Source: Mycocentrospora acerina
Taxonomy: Eukaryota > Ascomycota > Dothideomycetes > Pleosporales
NCBI GenBank assembly: GCA_022701365.1
Contig: JAKUHH010000177.1
Location: 310,001 to 374,000, forward strand
Length of the DNA stretch: 64,000 nucleotides
Direction: 5' to 3'
Shown: positions 12,154 through 25,200 of the stretch, piece after piece
How the letters are laid out: the number at the start of each line of letters is the position of its first letter
Numbering within the stretch: position 1 is the stretch's first letter
The notes under the pieces: model-generated
Told to the model about the DNA's origin: nothing
The model's input: the letters and a program-made list of their open reading frames with translations, nothing else
Databases searched by the model: none
Translations under genes and position numbers: made by a program

Positions 12154-12235
12154 TCTTCAGTCGTATAGTGGTTAGTATTTCTGCTTGTCATCAGACAATT
12201 CGCAGGAGACCTGGGTTCAATTCCCAGCTGGAGAG
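12154..12235 (+). tRNA. tRNA-Asp(GTC) with a 10-nt intron
   Basis: The acceptor stem pairs 12154-12160 with 12228-12234 (one G-T pair), with discriminator G at 12235. The D arm GTAT/GTAT contains AGTGGTTA. The anticodon GTC is at 12187-12189 in loop TTGTCA. The T arm is CTGGG-TTCAATT-CCCAG. Anticodon stem TCTGC pairs with GCAGG only if 10 bases (about 12191-12200 or 12192-12201) after the position 3' of the anticodon are removed, which is the normal place for a nuclear tRNA intron. A T5 run near 12241-12245 can serve as the RNA polymerase III terminator. Confidence 0.9.
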
Positions 12236-12239
12236 CATC

Positions 12240-12246
12240 ATTTTTC
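12240..12246 (+). terminator. RNA polymerase III T-run terminator of tRNA-Asp
   Basis: A run of T lies a few bases past the discriminator base of the tRNA, as expected for pol III termination. Confidence 0.7.
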
Positions 12247-13693
12247 TATACTTTTTGGATAGATCTAGAAAGCAGATGATGGTCGCGACATCTTTTTGAA
12301 CATGATTTTTCCTCATTCACGTTATTATAATAATTTCATTTTGAGCTTCGTACATGTAACCATTTTCAGTGAGAATTACTCATTATCTTTAGTACATTTC
12401 AAGTGTGTTCCTGCCACCACCAAATGTGACAATACAAGAGAGTGAATATTCGAAATTGCACCTTATAGCATGGAAATTCAGGACATTGGGACCACTATGC
12501 CTGAGGCACGACATACGCGGCTTTCCAGCATGTCGTCGCATCACCAGCATAGTGTACTCAAACACATGTGAACAGTGCACAAGCACCAAGATCAGCCCAC
12601 AATTACCGGCCCGGACATTTGGAGCCGACACCTATGGAGCATCGTGGCCCTCCACTTTCGGTAGTACAAGACTGGAACCGCTGGGTCAGGGGTGAGAATA
12701 TAGCGACCCACAGACCACCCACGCTCAACTCTATCGATAAGGTCAACTCTCTAACTAGGGCTGCGTATCTACCCAAAATCAAGAACCTGGCTTCCAGAAG
12801 GGTTGACAAAAAGTGGATATTCCGGCTTGACTTTTGATAGGCGCCGTTGAAAAGCTGGCAAGGTTCATGCCTGGAGCAGCACTGCACGTTGGAATTCCGA
12901 GACCGAGACAGACCCCAAATTAATACGAGACGTGATGTTGGGCTGTGCCTGAAGCAAGCCTAGCCACCGGCATCTGGTGCAAAAGTTTGTCTCTACAGGG
13001 GGGAGCTTGCTGAGTGCGGCAGGATTAGTGCTCGGGCTGGCGTGCTGTCGGGGACGGGAGGATTTCGAATGGCTGCGATTATATGTTCGGCGCTACTTCT
13101 TGAGTTGTTGAGTTTGGTGATTGGGGATGAGAATGAGGATCGGAAATTGGTGTTCCTATCGCGAGCGTTTGTTGAGACAACGGCTTGTGAGGGCTTCTAT
13201 CCCCTGTTGCATTGTATGATTAAGTTTTGTTGAAAGCACCAGTAAGGTTCGTCGCATGTCGAGAATAACATGCGGAAAATGTGAGGCGAGTGTGATGATC
13301 GTGTGGAAAAATTAGCTAAAGCTATCAAATTTAGATTACACTTCATTCACTACAGACGTCGTCTCGTTAGGTAGAAAAGTGACATGTAAATCTTCATTAC
13401 ATAAGGTTTTTTGGAATACAAATTCTAGCACACAAATTGGCTCTACAGATGAAATCATCTTCATTGTCTGATAGTGTATGATATTGTTGTCTAAGCTCGA
13501 CTGATATTGTACTTGGTATTGCGAAGTTTGTGCCGCTAGCTCTTGCAAGATATATTTGTTCAAGGGAAGTAGGAAGACACGAGTTGCTAGAATTTTAACG
13601 TATAAGAAATAATACAAAGGATATGCCCAAACACCAATTGCTATGCGAAAACTAATACTAGTATGAGAAGGTACGACGATGTAATACTGATCA
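12247..13693. other. Intergenic region, no gene seen
   Basis: Several 60-95 residue frames overlap on both strands without recognisable domains or consistent splice sites. The part near 12950-13230 has gene-like GC content and could be a relic, but nothing specific is recognised. Confidence 0.4.
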
Positions 13694-15042
13694 TTAATCT
13701 TCGATCACACCATTCGCTTGCATGCTCTCTTTGAGAGATTTCCTGTACTCACGCTCCATGCCGTGCTTGACAGCATCAAGGACAGTGTCAACAGTCGCCT
13801 TAGGCTGGAAGCGAGGCTTTGTACCCTTCTCGAATACACCAGTCTCGACTAGAATGGAATACCAGTTGGCATCATCGGTGAAACTGTTGTATTCGTTTGT
13901 ACCTCTAATGTCAGATTCCGGAGTGTCGCCAACAAAGTAGACGGTCGAGGGCGGAGAGTTAATGTTATGAGTGTCCTTGCGCCACCTCTGAAGCAGACGG
14001 GTGGCGAACTCAAAGGTACCGATTTGAGGCTTTCCAAAAGCTGTCGTCTCGAGCTTCTTGCCAGTGACGGCCTGGTACATGGCTTCAAGGGATACACGGA
14101 GAGCACCCATCCCGATTCGGGTAAGGTCGTGAGAAGCGCTCCAGACTACGTCGTTATGAGAGAAGAAGACTGGAGGGCCCTCGTTAAAGTTCTCAGACCT
14201 TGTTCCCAGACGACCATTCTTGGACATCAACAGGTCGAGAATAATCTGCTGGTCCGATGCCCAATCGCGTGAGTCAGCGAAGACGAAGATGGCTTCGATT
14301 TCTACTTCAGCAAAGTTGCGAGCACGGGAGTTATTATACTCGTCGTCGGTTAGCTGGCGGAATGGAGTCGTGTCTTGGTTGTCCTTGATAATATCTCCAG
14401 GTGTGACACTTACGTCAGCGTTAGCATCGCTCTATCATAAACCGGGAACTTGCTCTTGACTTACACATCCTTGAAGCCGTAGCCCTCGGCGACCTCGCGG
14501 CACTTCTCGCCTTCACCGCCTACGACCAGAACAGTGTTGTACTTCTCCGCCATTTCTCTCATGGGGGTATGCCCACAAATAAATTGACCGGGAGAAACTT
14601 CCATTTCCATTTGTTTGCTCAACTGAATGCAACGCTCTGCTTCGCTCTTACCACCACCATTGGTTACGAAGATGTAAGGAACTTTGATCCCATACTCATT
14701 CTGGCCGTTGAGCATCTTCATTGCTTCAACAGCTTCAGGGATAGGACGCCCGCCCCTGATCAAAACTCCGTCAATATCGAATGCGAAAGCATACTTGTCG
14801 GTGACTGTTGTCTCAAGAGGTGTGGAGCTAGGCGATGAAGGTGTGCTACCAGCATCTAGATGGTACCTTGCAGACTCAAACCCTGTGGCAACTTCCGAAG
14901 CACCTGACGGAGCCATAAGATGCTTCGGAGGAACCACAACAACGGGTCCCATCTGGATGTCTTCGCGTGTTGCCACGTTGGAAGACATGCGTCTCGCAGA
15001 ACGGCTCCCCTCTTTAGGAGGCATCAGTGTCTGGGCAGGCAT
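13694..15042 (-). CDS. CECR5-like HAD hydrolase (subfamily IIA), probably mitochondrial
   Basis: Two exons, 15042-14465 and 14408-13694, give 430 aa. The intron is 56 nt (GTAAGT...GTAAG), and splicing restores the VVTPGDIIK block. HAD motif I is FDIDGVLIRGG (near residue 88). IFVTNGGGKSEAE carries motif II in the usual IIA form, GKPQIGTF gives the motif III lysine, and VGDTPESDIRG is motif IV. The long insert between motifs II and III is the cap typical of NagD/4-nitrophenylphosphatase relatives and the CECR5 group. The first 80 residues are Ser/Arg/Pro-rich without acidic clusters at the start, compatible with a mitochondrial presequence. It is likely a phosphatase of unknown substrate. Confidence 0.9.
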
Positions 15043-17535
15043 GGTTCGTGTAGGTGATCAAGGTAATACAGTTATGAGCCAGGTGTGAATTGGTATGAGT
15101 AGATGTTGGACCCCGGCTGATTTCGGTGTTGTTGTGGGAACCGATATGGGTCTGTGGGGGCAGTGATAGCCTTTTATGTCTTCGGATTTCGCGGGGACGT
15201 TTTGAACTCCATAAAATCCCTTGGGGAAGCGGAGAGAAGTGTGGGTAGTGCGGGTATTGTGGGTTTTGGGTGTCGGTGTGGTTTCGGTGAGACGTAAGTA
15301 AACCTTTATGTACTTGCAGTGAGCAATGACACATTGCTCACCTTTGCCTAATTGTTATCTGCGAACACATCACTCAAATCTTTATGTCTTGTCATCATAG
15401 CGGCTCACTTCTTTGCAATCAACGTCGACACTGGACCTCAGGCGCAAACGCTTATCGCTGGGAGTCGCTGAAGTCCATGAGTGTGGGTCTATTGCATCAT
15501 TGCCGATGTATCAAAGCCAACATTCCAACAAATACTGTCCACAGTGGTGCTCCAGAAAAGGCTGTGCTTTTGCCATGTGGAAGGTTGTGTGCTTCTTGTC
15601 AATGTCATTCGATAGAATGCCCGGCGATGATGCAGCAGAAGTGGGGCTGCGGCAAACGAACCTCCTGCGGCTCTCAGCGCAACAAAAAATTGGGAGAAGA
15701 TTTCCAGGCGTTGTGATCCCCCTGCAGCAACGTGCTTCACACGGCCGCGCTCAAGCGGTGATGCTGTTGTAATTGAGCATTACAAATTTCACCCACATGC
15801 ACTATGACGCCATAGTTGATTAGAGCGCGTCTTACCAAACCCATGTCCCGTCGGGCTAGAATCCCTTTCGAATGAACAACGCTTAAGTCTGTAAAACAGC
15901 CACACAAATGGCGGGCGGTGAACTATAAACGGATGTGGCTTTTGCCTCAACTGAGAAATAATCGATGTGTTTTCTTGCTGCCAAGCATGTGAGAACCGCA
16001 GAAGGGGCGTTGAGGCTGAAAGGATGGTCATCTTCGGCATACGTGCCGTATTCCTAACTTTTTTCACTTACTCGCACATGCAAAAACCAGAAAGTCTTGC
16101 TTCACATGGCACAGCGAGATATTACCCTGCTGGCAATATTCCAGGCGTCTTATCGCTTCATTCCTACGTTAAAGCGGAAGCGGATTCGACAAAAAATTCG
16201 CATGTGCAATATTCAGCAGCTTGTTTGTGTGAGCCATTCCTTGACGAGTATCCACAAGGTAGGAGTCACGCTTGACGTAATTGTACAGTTAAGTGTCTTT
16301 TGAACCGGAGAAATCGGGTGAAACGATGATGACCCTAGAGCGAACACCACGCGAAGTATTACAGTCATACTCAATTGATGCAAAGATGATGTAGGCATGG
16401 GTAAGTCTGATGAAAGCATTGAAGCAACGTGAGCGAATCTCTCTGCTCTGATAGGTTACGTTAGTACTACTGTGAACAGCTCTGAAGCGATAGCAGAACC
16501 ACGACCCTAGGCGTTTAGGCATGGACATGAGACGACGTGCTGCGCCTCAAAGCAATCGATTTGGCGATAAGCGCCTGTAGATTTTTCTTGTGTCAGTCTC
16601 ACTATGGTGCTTGCACGCGAATATCCACTTGGCTTGCCTGACTGAGGCGGAGTGCATCAGCAGACGGGACACCGGTCTATTCAAGAGGAACGCGCCGAAG
16701 AGCATGCTGAGATAAAGAGATGAGATGCATGGGTTGCACAAAAGACGGTGAAGAAACAACCGAGTCACTTAAAATAGGTACGGGATCGACCAAGTTACGT
16801 TGAAGGATTCTGCCTTCGCCTCATCCATGTCACTCGAAGCTGTTGGAGTCACACTTGCATACATCAACATGGAATGCGAGCTATCTGAATCGTGTACGAA
16901 CAAAAGCACTGTTGTACTTGTCCTTTGTCCCAACATACAAGTAGTATAGGCAAAAACGGGTAAGAATAGGTATCGCTCACTGGCTCTACACTATTCTGTA
17001 TTCTGTTTATGAGTAAAAGGTGGTCTGACCAAGGAATACGGGTACGAGTACCCGTCTGTCGCTGCTTGGCATTGTCGTTTTCGTAAATGAGAACAATTCT
17101 CAGTGAAGCGATCGTCAACGCAGTGACACAAGCTATTCGGCGAAATCCGAAATGGTGTTGCGGAGAAGTGGATGCAAATGTGGACCCAAGAGACGTACTG
17201 TGGGGTTGCGATCAACGACAACCATTTCATCGCGTGTTTGAAGGAGACGGTCTGTCCGCGAGAAAATCCGAACTAGACAATAGTCAAAGTTTCAGCAGGT
17301 GCAGAATACATGGGCATACCAGACATTGGAATTGGCTCTGCAGCCAGCCTTTTGGTTCTGTGTGTGGTGCTTGAGTATCGAAGGGCAGGCTTACATCTAA
17401 CCGCGCCCTTGAAAGAGGAAGTAACGTCTGATCTAGGTGGAAGGCACCCTTATCACATGTTCAAGACCTCAAGCAGCCATCTTTTATCATCTCCATGACT
17501 TCAGTTCAACTGCGAACGCCGTCTACACTACGCTA
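15043..17535. other. Intergenic region, no gene seen
   Basis: Only short overlapping frames are present. The 300 bp next to 15042 is pyrimidine-rich on the minus strand and probably holds the promoter and leader of the CECR5-like gene. A 7-bp perfect hairpin (17038-17044 with 17049-17055) lies upstream of the next gene. Confidence 0.4.
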
Positions 17536-19701
17536 ATGAATTGGACTGGAGGTAGTCTGCAACGCACCAAGCATGCTAACAAGGGCGTTATGCAGAAACA
17601 AAAGGCCTATTTTGCACGCGCGCGAACACAACTCCAGAACAATTCACGTTCATCTGTCGCGCTCTTTCGTCCAAGTTACGTTCATGACAACGACTGCGAC
17701 GTGGGCGGACAAGTCCGATTATTCAGGCAAGACTCTGTTCGTTACGTTAGTCGCCCAGTCAGGCCACAATGTGGAGAGGTACCAAGCGATGCTTCATTAA
17801 AAAATAAAAGACGTTATCTTAGTAACGGGAAACGCGACCAAACAACTTCAAACCGCAAGTCGTTGAAGGTTCTGATCTCACCAATAGATGCTGTGAGAGG
17901 TGAATAAGGTGATCTTGCTTATATGTGACGAAAAACTAATTTTATGGTAGAGAAGCCTAGTCAGAGCCGCAAGGTTGATCACAATAACATCGAGACGAAG
18001 CTGCTTGAAGCAAACAGAAAGAGACTCCTAAGACAAGATGACTGGGTTGGCATTGTACCGTCTAAACCAATCGATCTAAATTTTCTGTCAAGCAGAGAAA
18101 AGGAAAGAACTGGTAGGCGTAGAAGGGTAGGCGGAGGATGTAGTGCAGCCGCCTACCAAAACAATAATTTCAGACTCGCAGACCGACCGCTCCAGCCTAA
18201 AAACGATGACTATGCGCTGATGAGCGGTGCAATTTGCAATGTCGATGCCCATATTAGAGTTCGGATCGGCACAGACGCATTAACAACTGCTTACTCGACC
18301 CAACCAGATGACTATGTCGATTCGCAGGCATCATCGGATCCCATGTTGTTTGATCACGAACCCCACTGCGCAACGCAGCCAAGGGAGTCACACGACGCAA
18401 GAATCACCTCATTCGAAACCCCTACGTTAATCGGAGGGTCATACCCAAAAATCGACCACAAGTCTCAATGGCCGAATGAACAGATTCAGCCCCATGGTGA
18501 TAATGTGCGACGACATGAGATTCGTCACCCCGAAATGCCGGTTTTGAAAGAAAGCAGAAACCTCAACACTGATGAGCAGGCAACCGCCGGTCATTGTATT
18601 GGAGATGTGGAGACGACGGATATAGGAAGTGAGGCGTCCGCTCCTGATTTCCAGATAACGCACCATGTAGAAGGTATCGAGCACCCTTTGTGCCTCAAGT
18701 TTGGAGACCCTGGTCCACCTATGGACGCCTATGGCCGTACAAAGGTGCAGGATGAGAATGTCGGTGAAGGAGAGTATGCCCACAAAGCGAACTCTTCCCT
18801 TCTAGGATGTGTGCGCCAGGTCAACAACAACGACGACCAACATATTATCGGCCAAGCTTTAGCAATAACCGATGGAGAACCCTGGAAACCATATATTATC
18901 TTCTCGGATGAACCTTCAAGCGTCTTGACTGCAGCACGACTGTCCGAAACGAGGTTGCTGCATTCGTACCCCACAGCGCGGAACCTTGAAGTTGGAGCCG
19001 TGAACTGGCCACAACATGCCGGACAGGGGAATTCCACACATGTCAGCTCAATCTCCGACTCTTCGCCTTCCTTGAGACGACTCAGTCAAGGCCTATCTAT
19101 TCGTCGGACAGCATCGTGTAACATGGATAAAGATGAGAAGACATGGCAGGACTTTGTGATTGGAGGCGATGAGGACTCTAATTCCGAGGCGACGCGCGAG
19201 CGCGATGGAAATAGCGACCAGAGGACGTCGATGGCCTTCCGAGGCTCCTCACACCCGCCCCTGTCTGTCAGCTCCACGCCTATATCATTCGGATCAAATT
19301 CAGAAATGGATGCTTGCATAAGCGACAATGTACACGATACTGCAGTTGCCCATGCGCCATCTTCAGGGTGCCGGTCGATCACCCCACGCTTTCATCGATC
19401 CGGCGAGGAAACGGATGAAACGGAGCATGGCATGACTTTCAGCGAGCTGCTTATGGACCATGCATCTTTGAAGAATAACGCATCGTGCAGCACTGCTGCT
19501 AATTCATTGGGGGTGTTTAGGGCCACCAAAATTTCTCACAGAAACTTGTACCAATCTGGCCAAACTTTGGACGAACGTCCCAGACGAGCTACGGCGGGTA
19601 GATATGAATTGGGACGATTTAAGCATTCTTCGTCTATCTTTGGGACCCCTGCCAGCAGTGATGGCGCTCTCGATCTCGTCAACCCCGACAGATTGACGTG
19701 A
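17536..19701 (+). CDS. Long disordered conserved hypothetical protein
   Basis: The 3' frame is open from 17944 to 19701. I join it to an upstream exon: 17536-17899 and 17951-19701, 704 aa. The intron is 51 nt (GTGAAT...ACTAAT...GTAG) with matching phase, so residues ..SPIDAVRE-KPSQSR.. are continuous. The best conserved-looking part is RKRLLRQDDWVGIVPS followed by a basic RRRR stretch. This block (a basic lead, D-W-x-G, P-x-x-L-x-F, then RRRR) resembles a motif I recall from uncharacterised Pezizomycotina proteins. The rest is Ser/Asp/Glu/His-rich and probably disordered. The start codon is uncertain; 17437 and earlier GTG/ATG codons were considered. No known domain, signal peptide or membrane span is seen. 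Confidence 0.6.
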
Positions 19702-22287
19702 GCTGTGAACACTGGGTGTTCCGTGTCAAGCGCTCGCTGTATCTGAGACGCACGACATCTGTACCATGTAGCCGCCTGGCAGGTGTGATTATATGGTGTC
19801 TAGTGCTTCTTAAGATACATAAAGATAACGAATTAAATTTATACGTGATGTTTAAATCCTTATGTCACATTGCAGCACATACTCAGCTCAGCTCAGTTTC
19901 TCTCCTATGCACGTGAACGCTTGAGGCGTCACAAAAATATCGGATAATTGCGGCACCTCACTCACCGTAGGAGCGATGCAGGACGGAAGCGTTCGAGACT
20001 GGGAGCCCAACTCGCTGCATCGTGAGCTGTTCGCATCTTGGGCTCCACATTTTTAAACTAATTTTCTTCGAATTTCGCCAAGGGATAGACTGCATGTCAT
20101 CGACGTGTCAGGCAAATTCGTGCAAGCGAGTGAAATAGACCGATTCGGATGGCTGGTAACAAAAGACTAGGAATCACTTCCTTGTAGGCGCATTGCGTTT
20201 GGGTCAATATGTGCCTGAACAAGGACCGAATAGAGTCGTGTTCAGAGAATAGGATGACTCGGAGTTGGGCGTGAAAGGATTGAGAGGATGCGCAGAGGCG
20301 CACGAGAAGAGTGAAGCATCGCTCGAACGATTGGACACGGTGTCGCGCTGAAGGGGAGATATCACACCGCCACAGCAGTCACATGGCTTTCCCCCCACCA
20401 GGAGAGCTGAAGGGAGGTGCCGTTTGTTGTGCGGGGAGCGTGGTTTGATTCGTGAACGGCGCCAGGGACGCGCCCAACCCTTGGAAAACGCCAGCTTCTC
20501 GAAGACGACGTGGAAAACGGCACCAGTCACGCGACGTGGTGCAGCGGAGTGCGACGGATGCGGAAAAGTGAGCGGATCCCTGCGCACGTCGGCAAATCCT
20601 GTTTCGGAAAACAAAGCATGTTGTACGTTTCGACGTCGTGTTGCGACATGCTGTCTAAACCTTCTCATGTTGTAAGGAGACCCAAGTTTGCCGATCATGC
20701 TAGGGCAGGGCGAGCCGGCTCCGGCTTGTCCTCGTTTCATGATGCCGCGAGCGCCACGTGTGGTGGAAGGTTACATGACTTTCCTGTCACTGCAACTTGC
20801 GGGAGCTGCATTTGATAGTCTTTTTTCATCACCGCTACTTGGGCGCGCACCCAGCCGCTGGTTTGCAGCAGAGGTCACTGTTCCCCTAGCAGGAGCAGCA
20901 CGTATGACCCGTATGACCCGTAGATGTAGATTGGCAGTGCAGACAATGTATCGGCAAAGACGGATGCAGCAAACGAAACACTTTGTCAAATGGACACCAG
21001 ACGGCGTGATGTCAAGGCTACCAAGCCGGCTCGTACTGGATCTCCATCGTATTATTTTGTTTCGCAAGCATGCCCATCTCTCAGCAATGTTGGAAAGACG
21101 CAAGGACGACTAGGCTAGTCATTATTACCCAAACACGAACCGCATCAGGGAACGCGCTCAGCCCTGCTAGCCATCCCAGCAGTTCTCTGCCTCAGTTCCA
21201 TTTCGTGCTCCCTCGCTGACCGGATGGCACGGCCGGCAATGTGGCAATTGGTACATGCCAATTCCAATCTTGGAGTACGCAGCTCCTGCCAGCGTGCGCC
21301 GTGACGTTACCAGACGTACCATTGTAGCTACCTACGTGCTCGCTTGGGCACCATGACACGCGCCGACTCTTGCTGCCAGCAATCGCTGTCTTGGAGCCTA
21401 ATGCAGCTGTGGGGGAGATTTGCAGGCCACAGAAGCCGGCGCGCTGCAATTGGTTCTGGGATCTGTCTTTCAACGGTCGCAGTCGCCAGACGTCATCCAC
21501 GCCGTTTCAAATGGCAACGTTAGGGCCGCCTTAGCCCCCCTACCGTTGTTTTTGGCTGGGATGGCCGAATCACCCAGCCAGGGGCGCTGGCCGAGGAACC
21601 GATCCGAGCTTGGGGGGAGGGGTGATGAGCCTGCCTTGTGTTGGTAATAATGTAGAATTTTCCAGGAGAGCGGTCGGGCGCGCCAAGTCCGTCGCCGTTT
21701 CCGCATACTTAGGAGTACCTGCCCTAAGAGTCGTGCGCTCTCTCCATGCCACAGCATTGCACCTGCCCCATAATCCGCCACAAATCAATAAACACGCACC
21801 CAACGCTGCCTCACTGCCCCAAGCACTGGACTGGACGTCTCTCCCCAAACCACTGTAGCTCCGCCTCTCCACTGCCTCCTGTTGCGCAGGCTATTTTTGC
21901 TGCCTTGTGCGAGCATCTTTCGGCTGGACCCCCACGAGCACACGCGCACACGGACACGGCCCCCTGCGACGCCTGCTGCAACTCGCTGCAAGCAATCGCT
22001 CGTACTTGTGACACTCGCAGCAAGTCTGACTGCGTCGCGCTTACTCCTCTTTGCCCCTGCCCGCCCAGCGCGCCTGTAGCGTCGTAGCCGAACACGCAAC
22101 GCAAGCAAGCCTGTCGCCCAGACTCACGATGCACGCGTAGCTCGAGCACCCAGGTTCCCTAGCTGTTGATCTGTTCTGCTTTTATCACCCATTGGCGCCC
22201 GCCTGCCGTTCCGCTCCCTCCGTTCTTGTCTTCACGCCATGAAGATACATTAGCATTGCTCGCTGCTTTCCATTTCCCAATCTCAAC
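19702..22287. other. Intergenic region and long leader of the phospholipase C gene
   Basis: No gene is recognised. A 178-residue minus-strand frame (20204-20740) lacks domains and is judged a shadow of GC-rich DNA. Two crossed inverted repeats lie at 19974-20046. From about 21700 to 22280 the plus strand is strongly C/T-rich, as in fungal promoters and 5' leaders, and several short upstream ORFs are possible. Confidence 0.45.
19974..20046. repeat. Two interleaved inverted repeats (pseudoknot order)
   Basis: CGATGCAG (19974-19981) is complementary to CTGCATCG (20015-20022). GGAGCCCAA (20002-20010) is complementary to TTGGGCTCC (20038-20046). The order a-b-a'-b' is that of an H-type pseudoknot, but chance cannot be excluded. 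Confidence 0.5.
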
Positions 22288-25200
22288 ATGGTCTTCCTCC
22301 ATGACGCATATCCGCGCCCTCGCATGCCCTCACCTCAGCCCAGCTTCACTCGTATGACGGCCGCCATCTCCATTCCCTCTCGAGGTAGCGCCGCCTCGAC
22401 GCCCTCGCACTACCATGGCTCTCTCCAGTCCACTCCCGAAGGCATCGTCCCCATGTCATGTTCGCTGCCAGCTGTTCCTTCCTACACCCTACCTGAGTCG
22501 CTCCTTCCGCCGCCGCAGGTCCAGTCTCCGCCAACCTCTTCGCCCTCTGCCATGGCTGAGGCTCTGGTCAAGGGCCCTGGCCTGATTCGAAGAGTTAGCC
22601 GTGGCGCCCAGGGGATTCCACAACGATTCCGCCGAGGCAACTCTAGTCAACATCGTGACCGCAGCTCTGGTCCAGTGATCATGCGCCGACGCAGTGACAG
22701 CAGGACTGCCGCTGATGGCAACGCTAGCCTCTCCGACTTCGATGGGTTTGAGGAAGAGCAAGCTGTAGACGATGTCTATAGTGAGCCCACCAATGCCCTT
22801 GGTATCACAGGCACCAAAATAGTTGTCAGTTCAATACCGGACTCTTCAGTCATCGCACCCGTCCGCAATTCCCGCCTGGAGCAAGGCACTGTTCTTAAGA
22901 AGATCACGAAGAAAGACTCCAAGGAAATCAACCTGCGACTTGACATGGAATCTGCCAAAGTCTTCTGGGATCCTTCTCGACCCTCCAAGTGCTTCTATAT
23001 CGACGATGTGAAGGAGATTCGTTGCGGATCAGAAGCTCAGCACTACCGCGAACAGTGTTCACGCTCAGAAAACTGGGCCCCCTATTGGTTCACCATCGTT
23101 TATACTGATACAACACGCTCCAAAGGTCGTTTAAAGACGATGAACCTGATTGCACCAGACATTGGTGTCTTCGAAATGTGGACGCAGACTCTCAATTCAG
23201 TATCGCGCAACCGTATCGACATGATGGCCGGTCTAATGGGATTTGCTGACAAGAGTGCAAAGCTTGTTTGGCAACGTGAGACAAAAAAGCGTCTTAATGG
23301 TGCTGAAGGCGAGATCACTCTAGACTTCCCAAGCATCGCTCAGCTGTGCCGCAATTTACATATCAACTGCACTGAAGCAACGCTTCGCGCTTACTTTGAA
23401 AAGGCCGACGCCCAAAAATCGGGACAGTTGAATCAGTCGCAGTTTCTATTCTTTGTCAGACGTCTCAAGGAACGTAAAGACATCAAGCAGATATTCAAAT
23501 CCTTCACATCAGGATCGAAGGAAATGGACAAAGTCACCTTCTTTTCCTTCCTGCAGCGCGAACAGGGCATCGATGTGAATGCAGCCTCTGACTACTGGAC
23601 CGTCACATTTGTGAAGTTTGCCCGCGCAACCAGACCAAGAGCAACTCCAGTCGAAGGTGGCGAAATCCCACTTCCTCCAACGATGAACTTCCCCGCTTTC
23701 CAGACGTTCCTGACGTCAGGCGCCAATTCCATCTTCAAGCCCATCAGTCCACAAGCACAACTCAACCGACCACTAAACGAATACTTCATCTCCAGCTCAC
23801 ACAATACCTATCTTCTCGGCCGCCAAGTTGCAGGTGAATCGAGCACCGAGGCGTACATCACAGCTCTTCAGAAGGGCTGTCGCTGTATCGAAATCGACTG
23901 CTGGGACGGTAGCGATGGCAAGCCAGTTGTCATGCACGGCCGCACGCTCACCAGCAGCATCTTATTCCATGACACGATCAAAGTCATCAACAAGTACGCC
24001 TTCACTGACTCCGCGTACCCGCTCATTCTCTCTCTCGAGGTGCACTGCACGGACAACCAACAAGCACAGATGGTCAGCATCATGATTGCAGAATTTGGCG
24101 ATAGGTTAGTGCTTGAGCCGCTAGATTTCGATTCCCAAGAGCTGCCATCGCCAGAGGATCTGAAACACAGAATCCTCATCAAAGTCAAGTCTTCAGCTGA
24201 GGACTTGGACGCCAGAGCTTTGACGAATGAGCTTGCAAATAGGAAGCGGGAGCGTAGTTTCAGCTCCCCTTGGGTTCGACCAACACTACTTAACGACCAC
24301 ATCATTCCCAACTCGCCTCTCATATCGAGCCCCCCATCTATGAGCCCTCCAGAACGTGCAACCACATTCTGGACATCACCACGCACTTCAACAACTTCTA
24401 CAAACAACACTGTTCCAACATCAGCTATTGTCAGCTCGGCCGAGGATAGTGACAGCCCCCAAGCCACTGTAGCAGAAGATTCAAAAAAGTCCAAGAATCC
24501 CAAGACCAGTAAAATCATCAAACTCCTTGGCGACCTTGGTGTTTACACCAGAGGAGTAAAGTTCAACGATTTCACATGCAATGAGGCTAAATCATACAAT
24601 CACGTCATCTCCATAAACGAGCGCTCTTTCGAAAAGCTTACAAGGCCTGGAGCACGTGAGAAGCATATGCTTGAGGAGCATAACATGCGCTGTCTGATGC
24701 GCATTTATCCACACGCCTATCGCATCAACTCGTCGAACTTTGATCCTCTCAAGTGTTGGCGACGTGGTGTCCAGATGGCCGCCCTAAACTGGCAAACATA
24801 CGATCTCGGGCTACAACTGAACGAGGCTATGTTCGCTGGCGGCGATGATCGTGCTGGCTACGTACTCAAGCCTGCTGCATTACGTCTCGAGGGGCAGTCG
24901 CCCGTGCTTGATTACAAGAAAGCGCCCAAGAAAGAAGTCAAATTCACGGTCCAGATCATCTCTGCCCAGCAGCTGCCGCGCCCTAGAGGACTAGGTCCGG
25001 AAGCCAACATTAACCCATATGTTGAGTTTGAGATGTACTGCGCTGAGGACATGGGCGCTAACGCTACTGGTGTTGGCGGACAAGACGCCTCTGCGCGTAA
25101 TGGTCATTCAGGCATTGGCAACCCACTGCGAAAGAGGACACGCATCGTTGAAGGCAATGGCTACAACCCCGAGTTCGGCAACGAGATTGAGATGAAGGTT

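Noticed and set aside
17038..17055. Perfect 7-bp hairpin with a 4-base loop
   Set aside because: Too short to separate from chance and no T-run or conserved context.
20204..20740. 178-residue minus-strand frame upstream of the phospholipase C gene
   Set aside because: No domain, composition driven by GC-rich DNA, and overlapped by frames on the other strand.
23868..24521. 217-residue minus-strand frame opposite the phospholipase C gene
   Set aside because: Antisense shadow of the strongly supported plc1 X domain.
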